DNA from: Syntrophaceae bacterium UBA1163
GTDB taxonomy: Bacteria > Desulfobacterota > BSN033 > UBA1163
Reading direction: 5' to 3'
Assembly (NCBI GenBank): GCA_002311635.1
Contig: DBZJ01000068.1
Span: forward strand, 9,884-23,481
Length of the DNA: 13,598 bases
Shown here: in pieces, positions 1 through 7,024 of the stretch
Layout of the letters: each line of letters opens with the position of its first letter
How positions within the stretch are numbered: position 1 is the first letter of the stretch
Notes under the pieces: model-generated
Seen by the model: only the letters and a program-made list of their open reading frames with translations
What the model was told of the DNA's origin: nothing
The model's database searches: none
Translations under genes and position numbers: made by a program

Positions 1-895
1 CAACCGCCGGTACGTGGACATCATAATCTAACGCAGCATTCGAAACTTGCCTTTGAAATTCCCGTCTCTGGAAGGTATATTCTGCAAAAATCGATGTTGT
101 CGGATCAAAACGATAGATGTAACGGCCCTTCCCCAGATTCGCTGTCATGTCCGGGGAACGCTGAAAATCGCCCAGGTCGAGGGCGTATTCTAAAGACACC
201 CCATGTCTGATATTGAACCAGTAAGTGATCTTAGGATTGATGTTGTATTCCGTGCTATCCTCGAAAAGGGGACTTCGATTTTTGTAAATATTGTTGAGTA
301 AATTGACCGAGAGGATGTCACCCTCACCAAATTGATATTCAACAGAAGGTTGGGCCACGTTTCGGAAATAGATAGGCCTTCCCCTTTGACTTCCGAGAAG
401 AATTTGGCCCGGTAAAGCACTGGAGGAGTAATTTTGCTCCAGAGGCTCTTCGGATCGGGTTAAATAATCTTTGACTCGGAACGTCAGCTTCCTATCCCAT
501 GTATACCAGGCGTCCATGTTTCCACTGAGGCTTACGTAGTTATCATTTGTGCCCCCGCCGTAATAAACATAGCTTGGAAGAAAGTCTAAGAAGATCCCGT
601 ATCTTGCCTCTCGAGTAGTTGAAGGGGGTTGAAATTCACCGGTCGCCTCGGACCGTGGCAGCGTGGAAAATCTTAACCCAAGGGAAACGGTGGTAATTAA
701 ATCATCTTTCTTGTCTCTATTGGACGTAAGGTTGACGTTGCTATCGTATGTCTCCTGGACGGTTCCATAAAATTGAAACCTGGACAGGATATCTCCCGTA
801 TCCGCATAGACCATCGAAGGGGCCGATAAAATTAACAAGATAAAGATCACCCTGCCAAAGCGGGAAAGTCGTTTCGTCAAGTTCATTGCGTTCAT
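1..895 (-). CDS. Outer-membrane beta-barrel protein of an exopolysaccharide locus (C-terminus outside window)
   Basis: I translated this reading frame by hand. It is open from the ATG at 895 to the window edge, giving 298 residues without a stop. The first ~31 residues form a signal peptide: Lys/Arg-rich start, hydrophobic stretch VIFILLILSA, cleavage near MVYA-DTGD. The mature part opens with TYDSNVNLTSNRDKKDDLIT and continues with alternating aromatic strands such as YVYYGGGTNDNYVSLSGN. This is typical of the large outer-membrane barrels found in exosortase-linked exopolysaccharide clusters. It likely sits in the outer membrane and helps polymer export or anchoring. It follows the export gene by 57 bases on the same strand, so co-transcription is likely. 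A second in-frame ATG lies at 886. A GGGGTGG ribosome-binding site seven bases before 895 favours the longer form. Barrel nature is fairly sure; exact role is inferred. Confidence 0.8.
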   Translation of the reverse strand, partial: MNAMNLTKRLSRFGRVIFILLILSAPSMVYADTGDILSRFQFYGTVQETYDSNVNLTSNRDKKDDLITTVSLGLRFSTLPRSEATGEFQPPSTTREARYGIFLDFLPSYVYYGGGTNDNYVSLSGNMDAWYTWDRKLTFRVKDYLTRSEEPLEQNYSSSALPGQILLGSQRGRPIYFRNVAQPSVEYQFGEGDILSVNLLNNIYKNRSPLFEDSTEYNINPKITYWFNIRHGVSLEYALDLGDFQRSPDMTANLGKGRYIYRFDPTTSIFAEYTFQRREFQRQVSNAALDYDVHVPAV

Positions 896-952
896 CAGGT
901 TTCCACCCCTTCTTTTCTTAAAGACCTGTTGCCAGCTCCTGCCTGCCAACTA

Positions 953-1570
953 TTACGGAACAATAACCGTATCGCCCGATTTTAACGTAATGTTGGAACC
1001 TGAATTGTCACCTTTCATAATCTTCTTGTAGTTAACGGTGATTCGTGACTCCTTACCATTTTCTCTTCGGATGATGAGGATTTTCTTTTGGTTAGCCCAT
1101 TCCGTAAACCCGCCTGCCATGGGGATGATTTGGAGGACAGTGGTCTCGCTTCGAAGCCGATAGACCCCGGGAGTCTTGACTTGCCCTGAAACATAGACCT
1201 TGAAGCTGTTGGCTTCCGTTACGGTTACAGAAACACTCGGGCTTTCAATGAATTCTTTTAATCTCTGGGTCAATGCCTCCTTCAATTGAAGGGGCGTTAA
1301 TCCAGCCGCCTTAATTTCATTGATGATCGGAAGAGAAATATTTCCATCCATCCTGACAGGAACCGTCCTCGAAAGAGCGTCTTCTCTCCAAACGTGGATG
1401 TAGAGGACATCTTCGGCTCCGATCACATAACGATCGCTGTCGGCAGCAATTTCAGCCTGGGCTTCCTTTGCCGGAAAGGTCGCCTTATCCGCTTGAGGGT
1501 AGGCACCGTGGGCCATTATTAATAAGAGTATGAATGCCCCTGTGCTCCCGATGCCCAGCAATTTTTTCAT
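953..1570 (-). CDS. Polysaccharide biosynthesis/export protein (Wza/KpsD type, Poly_export + SLBB)
   Basis: This 205-residue protein has a signal peptide (residues 1 to about 26) without a lipobox cysteine, so it is probably periplasmic rather than a lipoprotein. A Poly_export domain follows at about 45-118 (YVIGAEDVLYIHVW, then VRMDGNISLPIINEIKAAGLT). An SLBB domain lies at about 124-175 (KVYVSGQVKTPGVYRL, then VLQIIPMAGGFTEWA). The C-terminus ends LKSGDTVIVP, a usual end for single-SLBB members, which are shorter than Wza. The family forms or caps the outer-membrane channel through which exopolysaccharide leaves the cell. GGAGAG six bases before the ATG supports the start. It lies between a degenerate GGDEF gene and an outer-membrane barrel gene, both on the same strand. 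Family assignment is firm; the polymer is unknown. Confidence 0.93.
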   Translation of the reverse strand: MKKLLGIGSTGAFILLLIMAHGAYPQADKATFPAKEAQAEIAADSDRYVIGAEDVLYIHVWREDALSRTVPVRMDGNISLPIINEIKAAGLTPLQLKEALTQRLKEFIESPSVSVTVTEANSFKVYVSGQVKTPGVYRLRSETTVLQIIPMAGGFTEWANQKKILIIRRENGKESRITVNYKKIMKGDNSGSNITLKSGDTVIVP

Positions 1571-1642
1571 CTGATCTCTCCATTCATAAGTTGATTAATA
1601 GTTTTCAAGATTTTCTCCTTTGTCCTTTACCTTAGATGAAGA

Positions 1643-2098
1643 TTATGGTACCCGTAATGCCCCTCTAATAAGATCCATCATGTCTGACCCGTTGACAGGA
1701 AAGCAGACTTGATCGATCATGATTTCAAAGCCCTTGCTCTTAAAGTCATAATATTTCAGAGCATCTTCAAAACGGGATCTAACATGGGTTCCCGCTTCCA
1801 CGTCCGCATAAGGGAGAAGAACCACCAGTTTATCCAATTCTAAAGAACCGATGATATCGCTCTCGCGTATCTCCTCCACTAAGAGATGACTCAATGTCCG
1901 TGAGCAGGCCTGCAAACGCTGTCGATCCCCCTCTTGTGAAAATTGCCTAATTTTGAAAAGCACGAGGCACAGAAAATTCTGATAACGCCGTGAACGTTTC
2001 ACCTCGATGTCCAAAATAAAAAGGAACAAATCGCGATTCAGGATTCTGCCGATTGCTTCCTCTGCTCCGTTCGGGAGCTCCTCCCCCGAATTTCCCAT
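1643..2098 (-). CDS. Degenerate GGDEF-domain protein (not expected to be a cyclase)
   Basis: This 151-residue soluble protein matches the GGDEF fold over most of its length. LFLFILDIEVKRSRRYQ leads into the first strand, FLCLVLFKI. A helix follows (TLSHLLVEEIRESDIIG), then SLELDKLVVLLPYADVEAG, which aligns with the usual GGDEF-F-A-V-L-L-P stretch. The signature itself reads ELDKL (87-91), so the metal- and GTP-handling residues are lost and diguanylate cyclase activity is unlikely. It may bind c-di-GMP or GTP, or serve as a protein-contact module; that is inference. It starts with a strong purine-rich ribosome-binding site (GGAGGGAGGAG). It sits 63 bases after an AAA+ activator gene and 72 before the export gene, so it is probably in the same transcript. 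A related degenerate domain forms the C-terminal half of the 6125-6997 product. Confidence 0.7.
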   Translation of the reverse strand: MGNSGEELPNGAEEAIGRILNRDLFLFILDIEVKRSRRYQNFLCLVLFKIRQFSQEGDRQRLQACSRTLSHLLVEEIRESDIIGSLELDKLVVLLPYADVEAGTHVRSRFEDALKYYDFKSKGFEIMIDQVCFPVNGSDMMDLIRGALRVP

Positions 2099-2161
2099 TC
2101 CCGCTCCTCCCTCTCATATACTCATCCCCATTTTATTCTTGAAATAATTAAGGGGAGACCT

Positions 2162-3190
2162 TCAACCGGTCTCTTCTCCCACCTTTCGGCATCCTCTTAT
2201 ATCATCTAAATGATATTTTTGAATCTTATACAGGAGCGCCTTATAACTCACGCGAAGTAATTTAGCTGCCTGTTTCCGGTTCCAATGAGTCTCTTGCAGA
2301 GTATTTTGAATAATTTCTTTTTCTGCGACTTCAGCCGCTCTTTTCCCGACCTCTTTCAAGTTGAAATACTTATTTTCCCCCGAAGCATTGGGTGATCCAT
2401 CTCCGTTGGGCTCAGGATTCCTTCCATCGACCAACCTGCTATTGGAAATGCTCTGCAGGACGGTATTTTCCTCACCCAACAGGACAATCCGTTTAACCAC
2501 ATTCTCTAATTCACGGATGTTTCCGGGCCATGCATATTCTCTCAGTGCGCTGATTACCGGCGATGAAAAAGGTGGAGTTTCTCTTCCATACTTCTTCTTA
2601 TAAAAGTCGAAATAATATTGTGACAGAGGAAAGATCTGCTCTCTCCGATCTCGTAAAGGCGGAACCGTGATGCTAATCACGTTAACCCTGAAAAAGAGGT
2701 CTTCACGGAAATTCCCTTCCATCATTGTTCTTTCTAAATGATCTTTGGTTGTCGCAACGACACGGGTATTCACCGTCACATCTCCACTCCCCCCTAAACG
2801 AGAAAACGTCCCGTCTTGTAGCACTTGCAGAAGTTTTGCCTGAATGGAAATGTCTATTTCTCCGATATCGTTCAGCAAGATCGTCCCATTATTGGCCAGT
2901 TCGAATTTCCCCGGCTTTTCTAAATGGGCTCCTGTAAAGGCACCTTTTTCAAATCCAAAGAGTTCACTTTCGAGGAGTCCCTTAGGAATCGCGGCGCAAT
3001 TCACCTTGATAAAAGGTTTGTCTTGCCGGTGCGAATTTAAATGGATGGCCTGAGCCAGCAGTCCTTTTCCTGTCCCGCTCTCACCCTTAATTAAAACCGT
3101 AATATCCGTTTTGGCCACCTCATCAATGGTTGACTTGATTTTATTCATCTTAGGATTATTGGCGAAAAAGATCTGGGAAAGGTCGCTCAT
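2162..3190 (-). CDS. Sigma-54 activator-like AAA+ protein without N-terminal sensor domain; altered Walker B and sensor I
   Basis: This 342-residue protein starts almost directly with the AAA+ domain. Walker A is GESGTGKG (36-43), the sigma-54 contact loop is GAFTGA (83-88), the arginine fingers are in FREDLFFR (161-168), and a Fis-type helix-turn-helix lies at about 291-330. No receiver or GAF domain precedes it. Family members read LFLDEIGE at Walker B; here it is ILLNDIGE, so Asp-Glu has become Asn107-Asp108 (codons at 2867-2872). Sensor I reads ATTKD instead of ATN, so the Asn is Lys149. ATP binding looks possible but hydrolysis is doubtful. It could work in mixed hexamers with the 3549-5258 activator or as an antagonist; this is inference. 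The recognition helix SYKALLYKI is identical in that neighbour. A sigma-54 promoter and enhancer-like repeats lie just upstream, and export genes follow. Confidence 0.9.
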   Translation of the reverse strand: MSDLSQIFFANNPKMNKIKSTIDEVAKTDITVLIKGESGTGKGLLAQAIHLNSHRQDKPFIKVNCAAIPKGLLESELFGFEKGAFTGAHLEKPGKFELANNGTILLNDIGEIDISIQAKLLQVLQDGTFSRLGGSGDVTVNTRVVATTKDHLERTMMEGNFREDLFFRVNVISITVPPLRDRREQIFPLSQYYFDFYKKKYGRETPPFSSPVISALREYAWPGNIRELENVVKRIVLLGEENTVLQSISNSRLVDGRNPEPNGDGSPNASGENKYFNLKEVGKRAAEVAEKEIIQNTLQETHWNRKQAAKLLRVSYKALLYKIQKYHLDDIRGCRKVGEETG

Positions 3191-3218
3191 AAAATGCCCC
3201 TCATAAAAAACTAAAAAA

Positions 3219-3233
3219 GCAATCTATATGCCA
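3219..3233 (-). promoter_or_regulatory. Sigma-54 (-24/-12) promoter for the 3190-to-1 operon
   Basis: On the minus strand this reads TTGGCAT-N5-TTGCT, matching the RpoN consensus TGGCAC-N5-TTGC apart from T for C at the sixth base of the -24 box. The GG and GC pairs are ten bases apart, as required. The predicted start is near 3207, giving a leader of about 17 bases that holds GAGGGG before the ATG at 3190. The enhancer-like repeats at 3338-3410 lie 130-200 bases upstream, the usual distance for looping activation. No sigma-70-type promoter stood out here. Confidence 0.75.
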
Positions 3234-3337
3234 ATAAGAGACTATTTCTCGTATGCTGACTAATCCCTTGAAAAGGAACAGATTTCACCGACCTCGATCG
3301 GGAAATATTCCGTTAACCTGCTAAAAACATCGGGAAC

Positions 3338-3410
3338 AAAGTGGAAAAAAATGGGGAAAAAGTGGAAAAGCAATTCCACTTTGGTCCATTTCTTAAAGGG
3401 AGTGGAAATT
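3338..3410. promoter_or_regulatory. Array of GTGGAA motifs, likely activator-binding (enhancer) sites
   Basis: A perfect inverted repeat with 9-base arms, AAAGTGGAA-N6-TTCCACTTT, lies at 3359-3382. The same 9-mer occurs as a direct copy at 3338-3346, exactly 21 bases (two helical turns) away. A further GTGGAA is at 3402-3407, followed by the palindrome GGAAATTTCC at 3404-3413. Such a cluster upstream of a sigma-54 promoter is typical for binding of a Fis-type activator dimer. The likely binders are the two activators that share the recognition helix SYKALLYKI (2162-3190 and 3549-5258). The repeat structure is seen directly; the role is inferred. Confidence 0.6.
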
Positions 3411-3468
3411 TCCTTCTGTTCTTCTGATTCCATTCTACTGAGAAGGAGGCCAGCCATATCAGAGTATG

Positions 3469-3484
3469 CCCCGCAGAGCCGGGG
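3469..3484. terminator. Small GC-rich hairpin downstream of the GAF activator gene (weak terminator candidate)
   Basis: CCCCG and CGGGG pair around a six-base loop, about 65 bases past the stop codon of the 3549-5258 gene. There is no clear T-run on either strand, so intrinsic termination would be weak. The rest of 3411-3548 shows no gene that I would accept. Confidence 0.2.
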
Positions 3485-3548
3485 TTTACGTTCCTCTTCG
3501 GTTCTCTGCCCGCTCACTTTCCGAGAATTCTAACGTAAGGACAAAAAT

Positions 3549-5258
3549 TTACGACGCTTGAGGAATAAGTCTTTTATCGAGGCCGATTTCTTTAATCTTA
3601 TAGAGAAGGGCTTTATAACTAATACTTAATATATCGGCCGCCTTCTTGCGGTTCCAATTGGTCATCTCTAAAGCTTTAAGGATAACTTCGTGCTCTGCCT
3701 CTTTAATGGCTTCCTGATGAACTTCCTTTAAGGAAGGCCAGAATTCTCTCGCTGGGACCATTTTTCTCTTTTTCTCAAACACAGAATCCTCTTGGACCGC
3801 AGGAGTCAACTCCTCGAGGATCGCCTTTTCGTTCCCCAGAACAACAAACCGCTGGATTACATTTTCCAACTCCCGCACGTTTCCTAACCAATCATGCCGG
3901 GAAAAAGCCTCCATCATCTTATCAGATAAGGGGACCAGCCTTTTTTGGTATTTCCTGCTAAATTTGTCCAAAAAATACTCCACAAAGATTGGGATCTCCT
4001 CCCTCCTCTCTCTCAATGGGGGGATCGTGATATTGACAACATCCAGCCGATAGTAAAGATCCTCACGGAATCGACCGCTCTTGACCCCCTCTTCCATATT
4101 TTTGTTTGTCGCTACGAGTACTCGTACATCTACTCGGAGGTCTTTCTTCCCTCCTAATCTGGAGAACTCTCTGTCCTGAAGGACTTGGAGAAGTTTTCCC
4201 TGAAGAGAAAGGCTGATCTCTGAAATTTCATCCAAGAAGATCGTTCCACCGTTGGCCAGTTCAAATTTCCCTGGTTTTTGACGATAAGCTCCTGTAAACG
4301 CGCCCTTTTCATAGCCGAAAAGCTCACTCTCCAAAAGTTCCTGAGGGAGGGCAGCACAGTTCACCTTGACAAACGGTCTCTCTCTGCGGAAGGAATTGAG
4401 ATGGATGGAACGGGCTACCACCTCCTTGCCCACCCCGCTTTCTCCCTGAATCAGCACCGTGACATCCGTATTGGCTATCTGGTCAATAATTTCTTTAATT
4501 CGCTGCATCTTGTCACTGGTGTAAATAAAGATCCCTTCCTCTCGAGTGACTTCACCCACCTCAACAAAAGTGGAAGAGGAGGGAGGAAAGATAGGAACCA
4601 CTTTTTCCTTGGAAAAAACTTCCCTGGAATCCTTCGTCAAGCGGTTTACTTCATTGATTTCCAAAAAGAAACGGGCGGAGGTCAGGGCGGCGCCAACCTG
4701 GTTGGAGATATAGGCTAAAGCCAATTTATCCCCTTCGTTAAAGGCTCCTCTCTTAGAATGACTGAGATTGAAGACTCCCACAACCTGATCCTTCTCACGT
4801 ATTGGAAAACAGATGAGTGAATTGACCTTATTATTATGGTTGTTGCTATTACTTAACCCCGCTACACTGATAAAATGAGGTTCCCTTATTACATCATTCA
4901 GCAATACGGCCTGCCCTTCCTTTAGGACCCAACCTGCAATCCCTTCTCCTGATTTGAATCTTTTCCCGTTACCAGATCGATTTGGGTAAAACACACTTTT
5001 CTCTTCATTCTTTCCGCGGGCGGCGCAGATAGCTAAATCGCCGGAGATCGGATCTTTCAGCATCAGAGAACAGTTTTCGGCATCCATCTCGTCCATGACG
5101 GCATCCAAAATCGCTTTGCAGGTATCGCCGAAATTAGGAACGTTCCGCATGGCTCCCTGAACCTTTTGAAAAAGTACGAAGGCCCTGCTTTTCTTATCAA
5201 GCGGATAGAGAACATTGGTGGATATTTTAGAACTTTTCGTTAGGGTCCCTGCTTCCAT
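3549..5258 (-). CDS. GAF-domain sigma-54-dependent transcriptional activator (NifA-like architecture)
   Basis: This 569-residue protein has a GAF domain at about 44-195 (CSLMLKDPISGDLAI, SGEGIAGWVLKEG, SLICFPIREKDQVVGVFNLS), a linker, a complete AAA+ domain, and a Fis-type helix-turn-helix at about 524-562. Walker A is GESGVGKE (272-279), the sigma-54 contact loop is GAFTGA (319-324), Walker B is FLDEISE with D343/E344, sensor I is ATN (383-385), and the arginine fingers are in FREDLYYR (397-404). All catalytic motifs are intact, so it should remodel sigma-54 RNA polymerase. The GAF domain would sense a small molecule or a partner protein; the ligand is unknown. It lies 26 bases after the pseudo-receiver gene, so the two are likely co-transcribed and may interact. 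GGGGGTGAG precedes the ATG. It is the best candidate to activate the promoter at 3219-3233. Confidence 0.93.
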   Translation of the reverse strand: MEAGTLTKSSKISTNVLYPLDKKSRAFVLFQKVQGAMRNVPNFGDTCKAILDAVMDEMDAENCSLMLKDPISGDLAICAARGKNEEKSVFYPNRSGNGKRFKSGEGIAGWVLKEGQAVLLNDVIREPHFISVAGLSNSNNHNNKVNSLICFPIREKDQVVGVFNLSHSKRGAFNEGDKLALAYISNQVGAALTSARFFLEINEVNRLTKDSREVFSKEKVVPIFPPSSSTFVEVGEVTREEGIFIYTSDKMQRIKEIIDQIANTDVTVLIQGESGVGKEVVARSIHLNSFRRERPFVKVNCAALPQELLESELFGYEKGAFTGAYRQKPGKFELANGGTIFLDEISEISLSLQGKLLQVLQDREFSRLGGKKDLRVDVRVLVATNKNMEEGVKSGRFREDLYYRLDVVNITIPPLRERREEIPIFVEYFLDKFSRKYQKRLVPLSDKMMEAFSRHDWLGNVRELENVIQRFVVLGNEKAILEELTPAVQEDSVFEKKRKMVPAREFWPSLKEVHQEAIKEAEHEVILKALEMTNWNRKKAADILSISYKALLYKIKEIGLDKRLIPQAS

Positions 5259-5284
5259 TTTCTCACCCCCAATAGCTGATTTTT

Positions 5285-5779
5285 TTACCTCACCGTGAAA
5301 GATTTATTGTGAGGCGGACTATCCATGCTGAAGGCGGCCTCTTGGCCGGTTCTATTCGTTTTTATTTCGTTCAATCTTTGTTCCAACCGCTTTTTTTGAA
5401 GAAGGATTCTGCGTTGTCGCAGCCCTTTTTTCAGATGGATTAGAATTTTCTCGCCTGAGATCGGCTTTAGAAAAAAATCATCTATGCCGGAACTCATGAT
5501 TTTCACGTATTCCTTCTCCTCTAAATTTTCATAGGTAACCATCATCACATAGAGCTCTGGGAAATTCTTCTTTAGTTCTCGAATGATTTCAGGAGTAAGA
5601 GTGTAATCGATTCGATACTCGGTGATCAGACCGGACACCTCAAACTCTTGAAAATTTTGCAAGGCCCTTTCAATCGCATCCACAGCGAGCACAATATATT
5701 TTTCTGTCTCTAAAAGCGTTTTTAACGTCCATTGGGTATGAAATTCCTTATCGAGTATGAGAATCGTTTCTTTCGACAT
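5285..5779 (-). CDS. Stand-alone pseudo-receiver protein (phosphosite Asp replaced by Glu)
   Basis: From the ATG at 5779 this is a 164-residue protein with a receiver-like fold over residues 1-120 and a basic, coiled-coil-prone tail (RQRRILLQKKRLEQRLNEI). The acidic pair after strand 1 is reduced to D10-K11. The phosphorylation site reads LITEYR, with Glu54 where Asp is expected. T82 and K105 (FLKPIS) are kept. Normal phosphorylation is therefore unlikely, and Glu may mimic the phosphorylated state. A TTG six bases earlier (5785) is an alternative start; neither has a good ribosome-binding site. The N-terminal half of the 6125-6997 protein is a paralogue with the same ITEY motif. It heads the block that includes the GAF activator, so it may modulate that protein; this is inference. 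Confidence 0.8.
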   Translation of the reverse strand: MSKETILILDKEFHTQWTLKTLLETEKYIVLAVDAIERALQNFQEFEVSGLITEYRIDYTLTPEIIRELKKNFPELYVMMVTYENLEEKEYVKIMSSGIDDFFLKPISGEKILIHLKKGLRQRRILLQKKRLEQRLNEIKTNRTGQEAAFSMDSPPHNKSFTVR

Positions 5780-5897
5780 AGCCAAAGGTGTTAAAAGAAG
5801 TCTGGATGACAGATGAGGTATATCATTTTTCGTTTGTTGAAAAAGATACCCTGCCCTGGATCTGCCACCTCTCGAATTGAAAACTGGATTAAGTAGA

Positions 5898-5912
5898 GCA
5901 ATTTGCGTACCA
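5898..5912 (-). promoter_or_regulatory. Sigma-54 (-24/-12) promoter for the pseudo-receiver/GAF activator block
   Basis: The minus strand reads TTGGTACG-N4-TTGCT, one base off the extended RpoN consensus TTGGCACG-N4-TTGC. GG and GC have the correct ten-base separation. The predicted start is near 5887, giving a leader of about 108 bases before the ATG at 5779. The gap 5786-6124 holds no credible gene. Besides this promoter it contains only the dyad at 6014-6036. Confidence 0.72.
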
Positions 5913-6013
5913 ATTGAATGTTATTTTACGCCACTTCTAAGTCATTGAGTTTAAAATGGTTTTTTAAAGAAATGAGCCTGGTCAGAATTTATATTCAAAT
6001 CTGAAAATGACCC

Positions 6014-6036
6014 TTTGGCACGAAACCTGTGCCAAA
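6014..6036. promoter_or_regulatory. Perfect dyad TTTGGCAC-N7-GTGCCAAA: enhancer site or terminator
   Basis: Two 8-base arms pair perfectly around GAAACCT. With one mismatch the stem extends to 11 base pairs (6011-6039). The dyad centre is about 138 bases upstream of the predicted start of the 5898-5912 promoter, a usual enhancer distance, and its shape resembles NtrC-type sites. It also lies about 85 bases past the end of the 6125-6997 gene. On that strand only a short TTTT follows, so it would be a modest terminator. Both readings remain open. Confidence 0.5.
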
Positions 6037-6124
6037 AGGCTCGCTGTCTTAAAATATTTCAATAATTTCTAATGGTTTTACAGGTGAGCTAAAAGGGGGT
6101 AAATTGGCGGGCGGATCATCAATA

Positions 6125-6997
6125 TCAATAAAGGGTTTCCTTATCTACCTCCTCCAAAACAGCCCGCAGAGGCTCGGGAATGGAAAACTGGTCTGGATAG
6201 GTGAAGGATTGGAAAGACAATGTTCGGACGTAGGGTTCTACCGAGGTGTCAGATTTGAATTGGGGGTAAGTAAGAATTAATCCAGAAAGCCTTTGCATTA
6301 AGGCCTCGGAGCCAGTTCGGTCTGTCTCCGGAAGAAGGATGCCTATTTCACCATTGTTTTTACCCACCATATCTTCTTCTCTTGTATGTCTCTTGACAAT
6401 TCTTACAAGTTCCGTGTAAAGACTGTCAAATCGATCGCTTATTTCCGCATGGTCGGGCATTCGTACCAATAATAAAGAAAACGGACGGTGATGACGCTTC
6501 GCCTTCTTAATCTCTTGGCGAAGACACCTTCTAAAAAACATGACATTGAATATAACCTCTTGAATCTTTCCTGTGATGGGTTCAAGTAGATTAAGCCTTT
6601 CCAGCTCTTTAACTCTAAGAATTAGATCCCTTTGTTTTATGCCCTTTTTAACATGGACGAGAATCCTCTCCGGAGAATAGGGGTTCAAAATAAAATCATC
6701 GACACCAATGGCGAAAAGATTCTCGTATGTTTTCTCGTCAATAGCTGCATTGGTAACGATGATGACATAGGTTTCGGGCGAGTTTCTTTTCACCCACTGA
6801 ATCATGTAATCGGTGCTCTCAAAAGGAGGGGCATATTCTGTAATAATGACGGAATAATGCCTTCGCTTAATAAGTTGATAGGCATCACTTGAATTCAGAG
6901 CAGTTTCGACAAGATAATTCTCTTCTTCCAAAATCATGCGATACGCATTGAGGAGGTTCTTAAAAGGGTCAAGTAAGAGAATCCAGTTGGAGGCCAT
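6125..6997 (-). CDS. Pseudo-receiver fused to a degenerate GGDEF domain
   Basis: From the ATG at 6997 this is 290 residues. The receiver-like part (1-122) has LLLDPF in place of the acidic pair, ITEYAP with Glu54 at the phosphosite, T82, and Asn105 in FILNPYS where the invariant Lys should be. It is thus more degenerate than its paralogue at 5285-5779. The second half (about 150-285) follows the GGDEF fold: FFRRCLRQEIKKAKRHHRPF, then SLLLVRM, then MVGKNNGEIGILLPETD. The signature is NNGEI, so cyclase activity is not expected. A TTG at 7006 is an alternative start. The gene follows the NtrC-type regulator by 27 bases (18 from the TTG), so the two are in one operon with the kinase. A non-enzymatic adaptor between the kinase pair and the exopolysaccharide genes is one plausible role. 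Confidence 0.8.
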   Translation of the reverse strand: MASNWILLLDPFKNLLNAYRMILEEENYLVETALNSSDAYQLIKRRHYSVIITEYAPPFESTDYMIQWVKRNSPETYVIIVTNAAIDEKTYENLFAIGVDDFILNPYSPERILVHVKKGIKQRDLILRVKELERLNLLEPITGKIQEVIFNVMFFRRCLRQEIKKAKRHHRPFSLLLVRMPDHAEISDRFDSLYTELVRIVKRHTREEDMVGKNNGEIGILLPETDRTGSEALMQRLSGLILTYPQFKSDTSVEPYVRTLSFQSFTYPDQFSIPEPLRAVLEEVDKETLY

Positions 6998-7024
6998 GGC
7001 AATCAAACCCCGGGAAATTTACTG

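Noticed and set aside
3260..3517. An 85-residue minus-strand reading frame between the two activators
   Set aside because: It starts with GTG without a good ribosome-binding site, has no recognisable motifs, and overlaps the GTGGAA repeats that look regulatory. A short plus-strand frame over the same repeats is equally unconvincing.
4567..4575. A further AAAGTGGAA inside the GAF activator gene
   Set aside because: It is a single copy within coding sequence, without a partner arm or nearby promoter, so chance is the simplest explanation.
4278..4718. A 146-residue plus-strand reading frame
   Set aside because: It is antisense to the conserved AAA+ and linker region of the GAF activator, whose motifs are all intact. 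Similar frames opposite 7037-7474 and 7859-8305 are rejected for the same reason.
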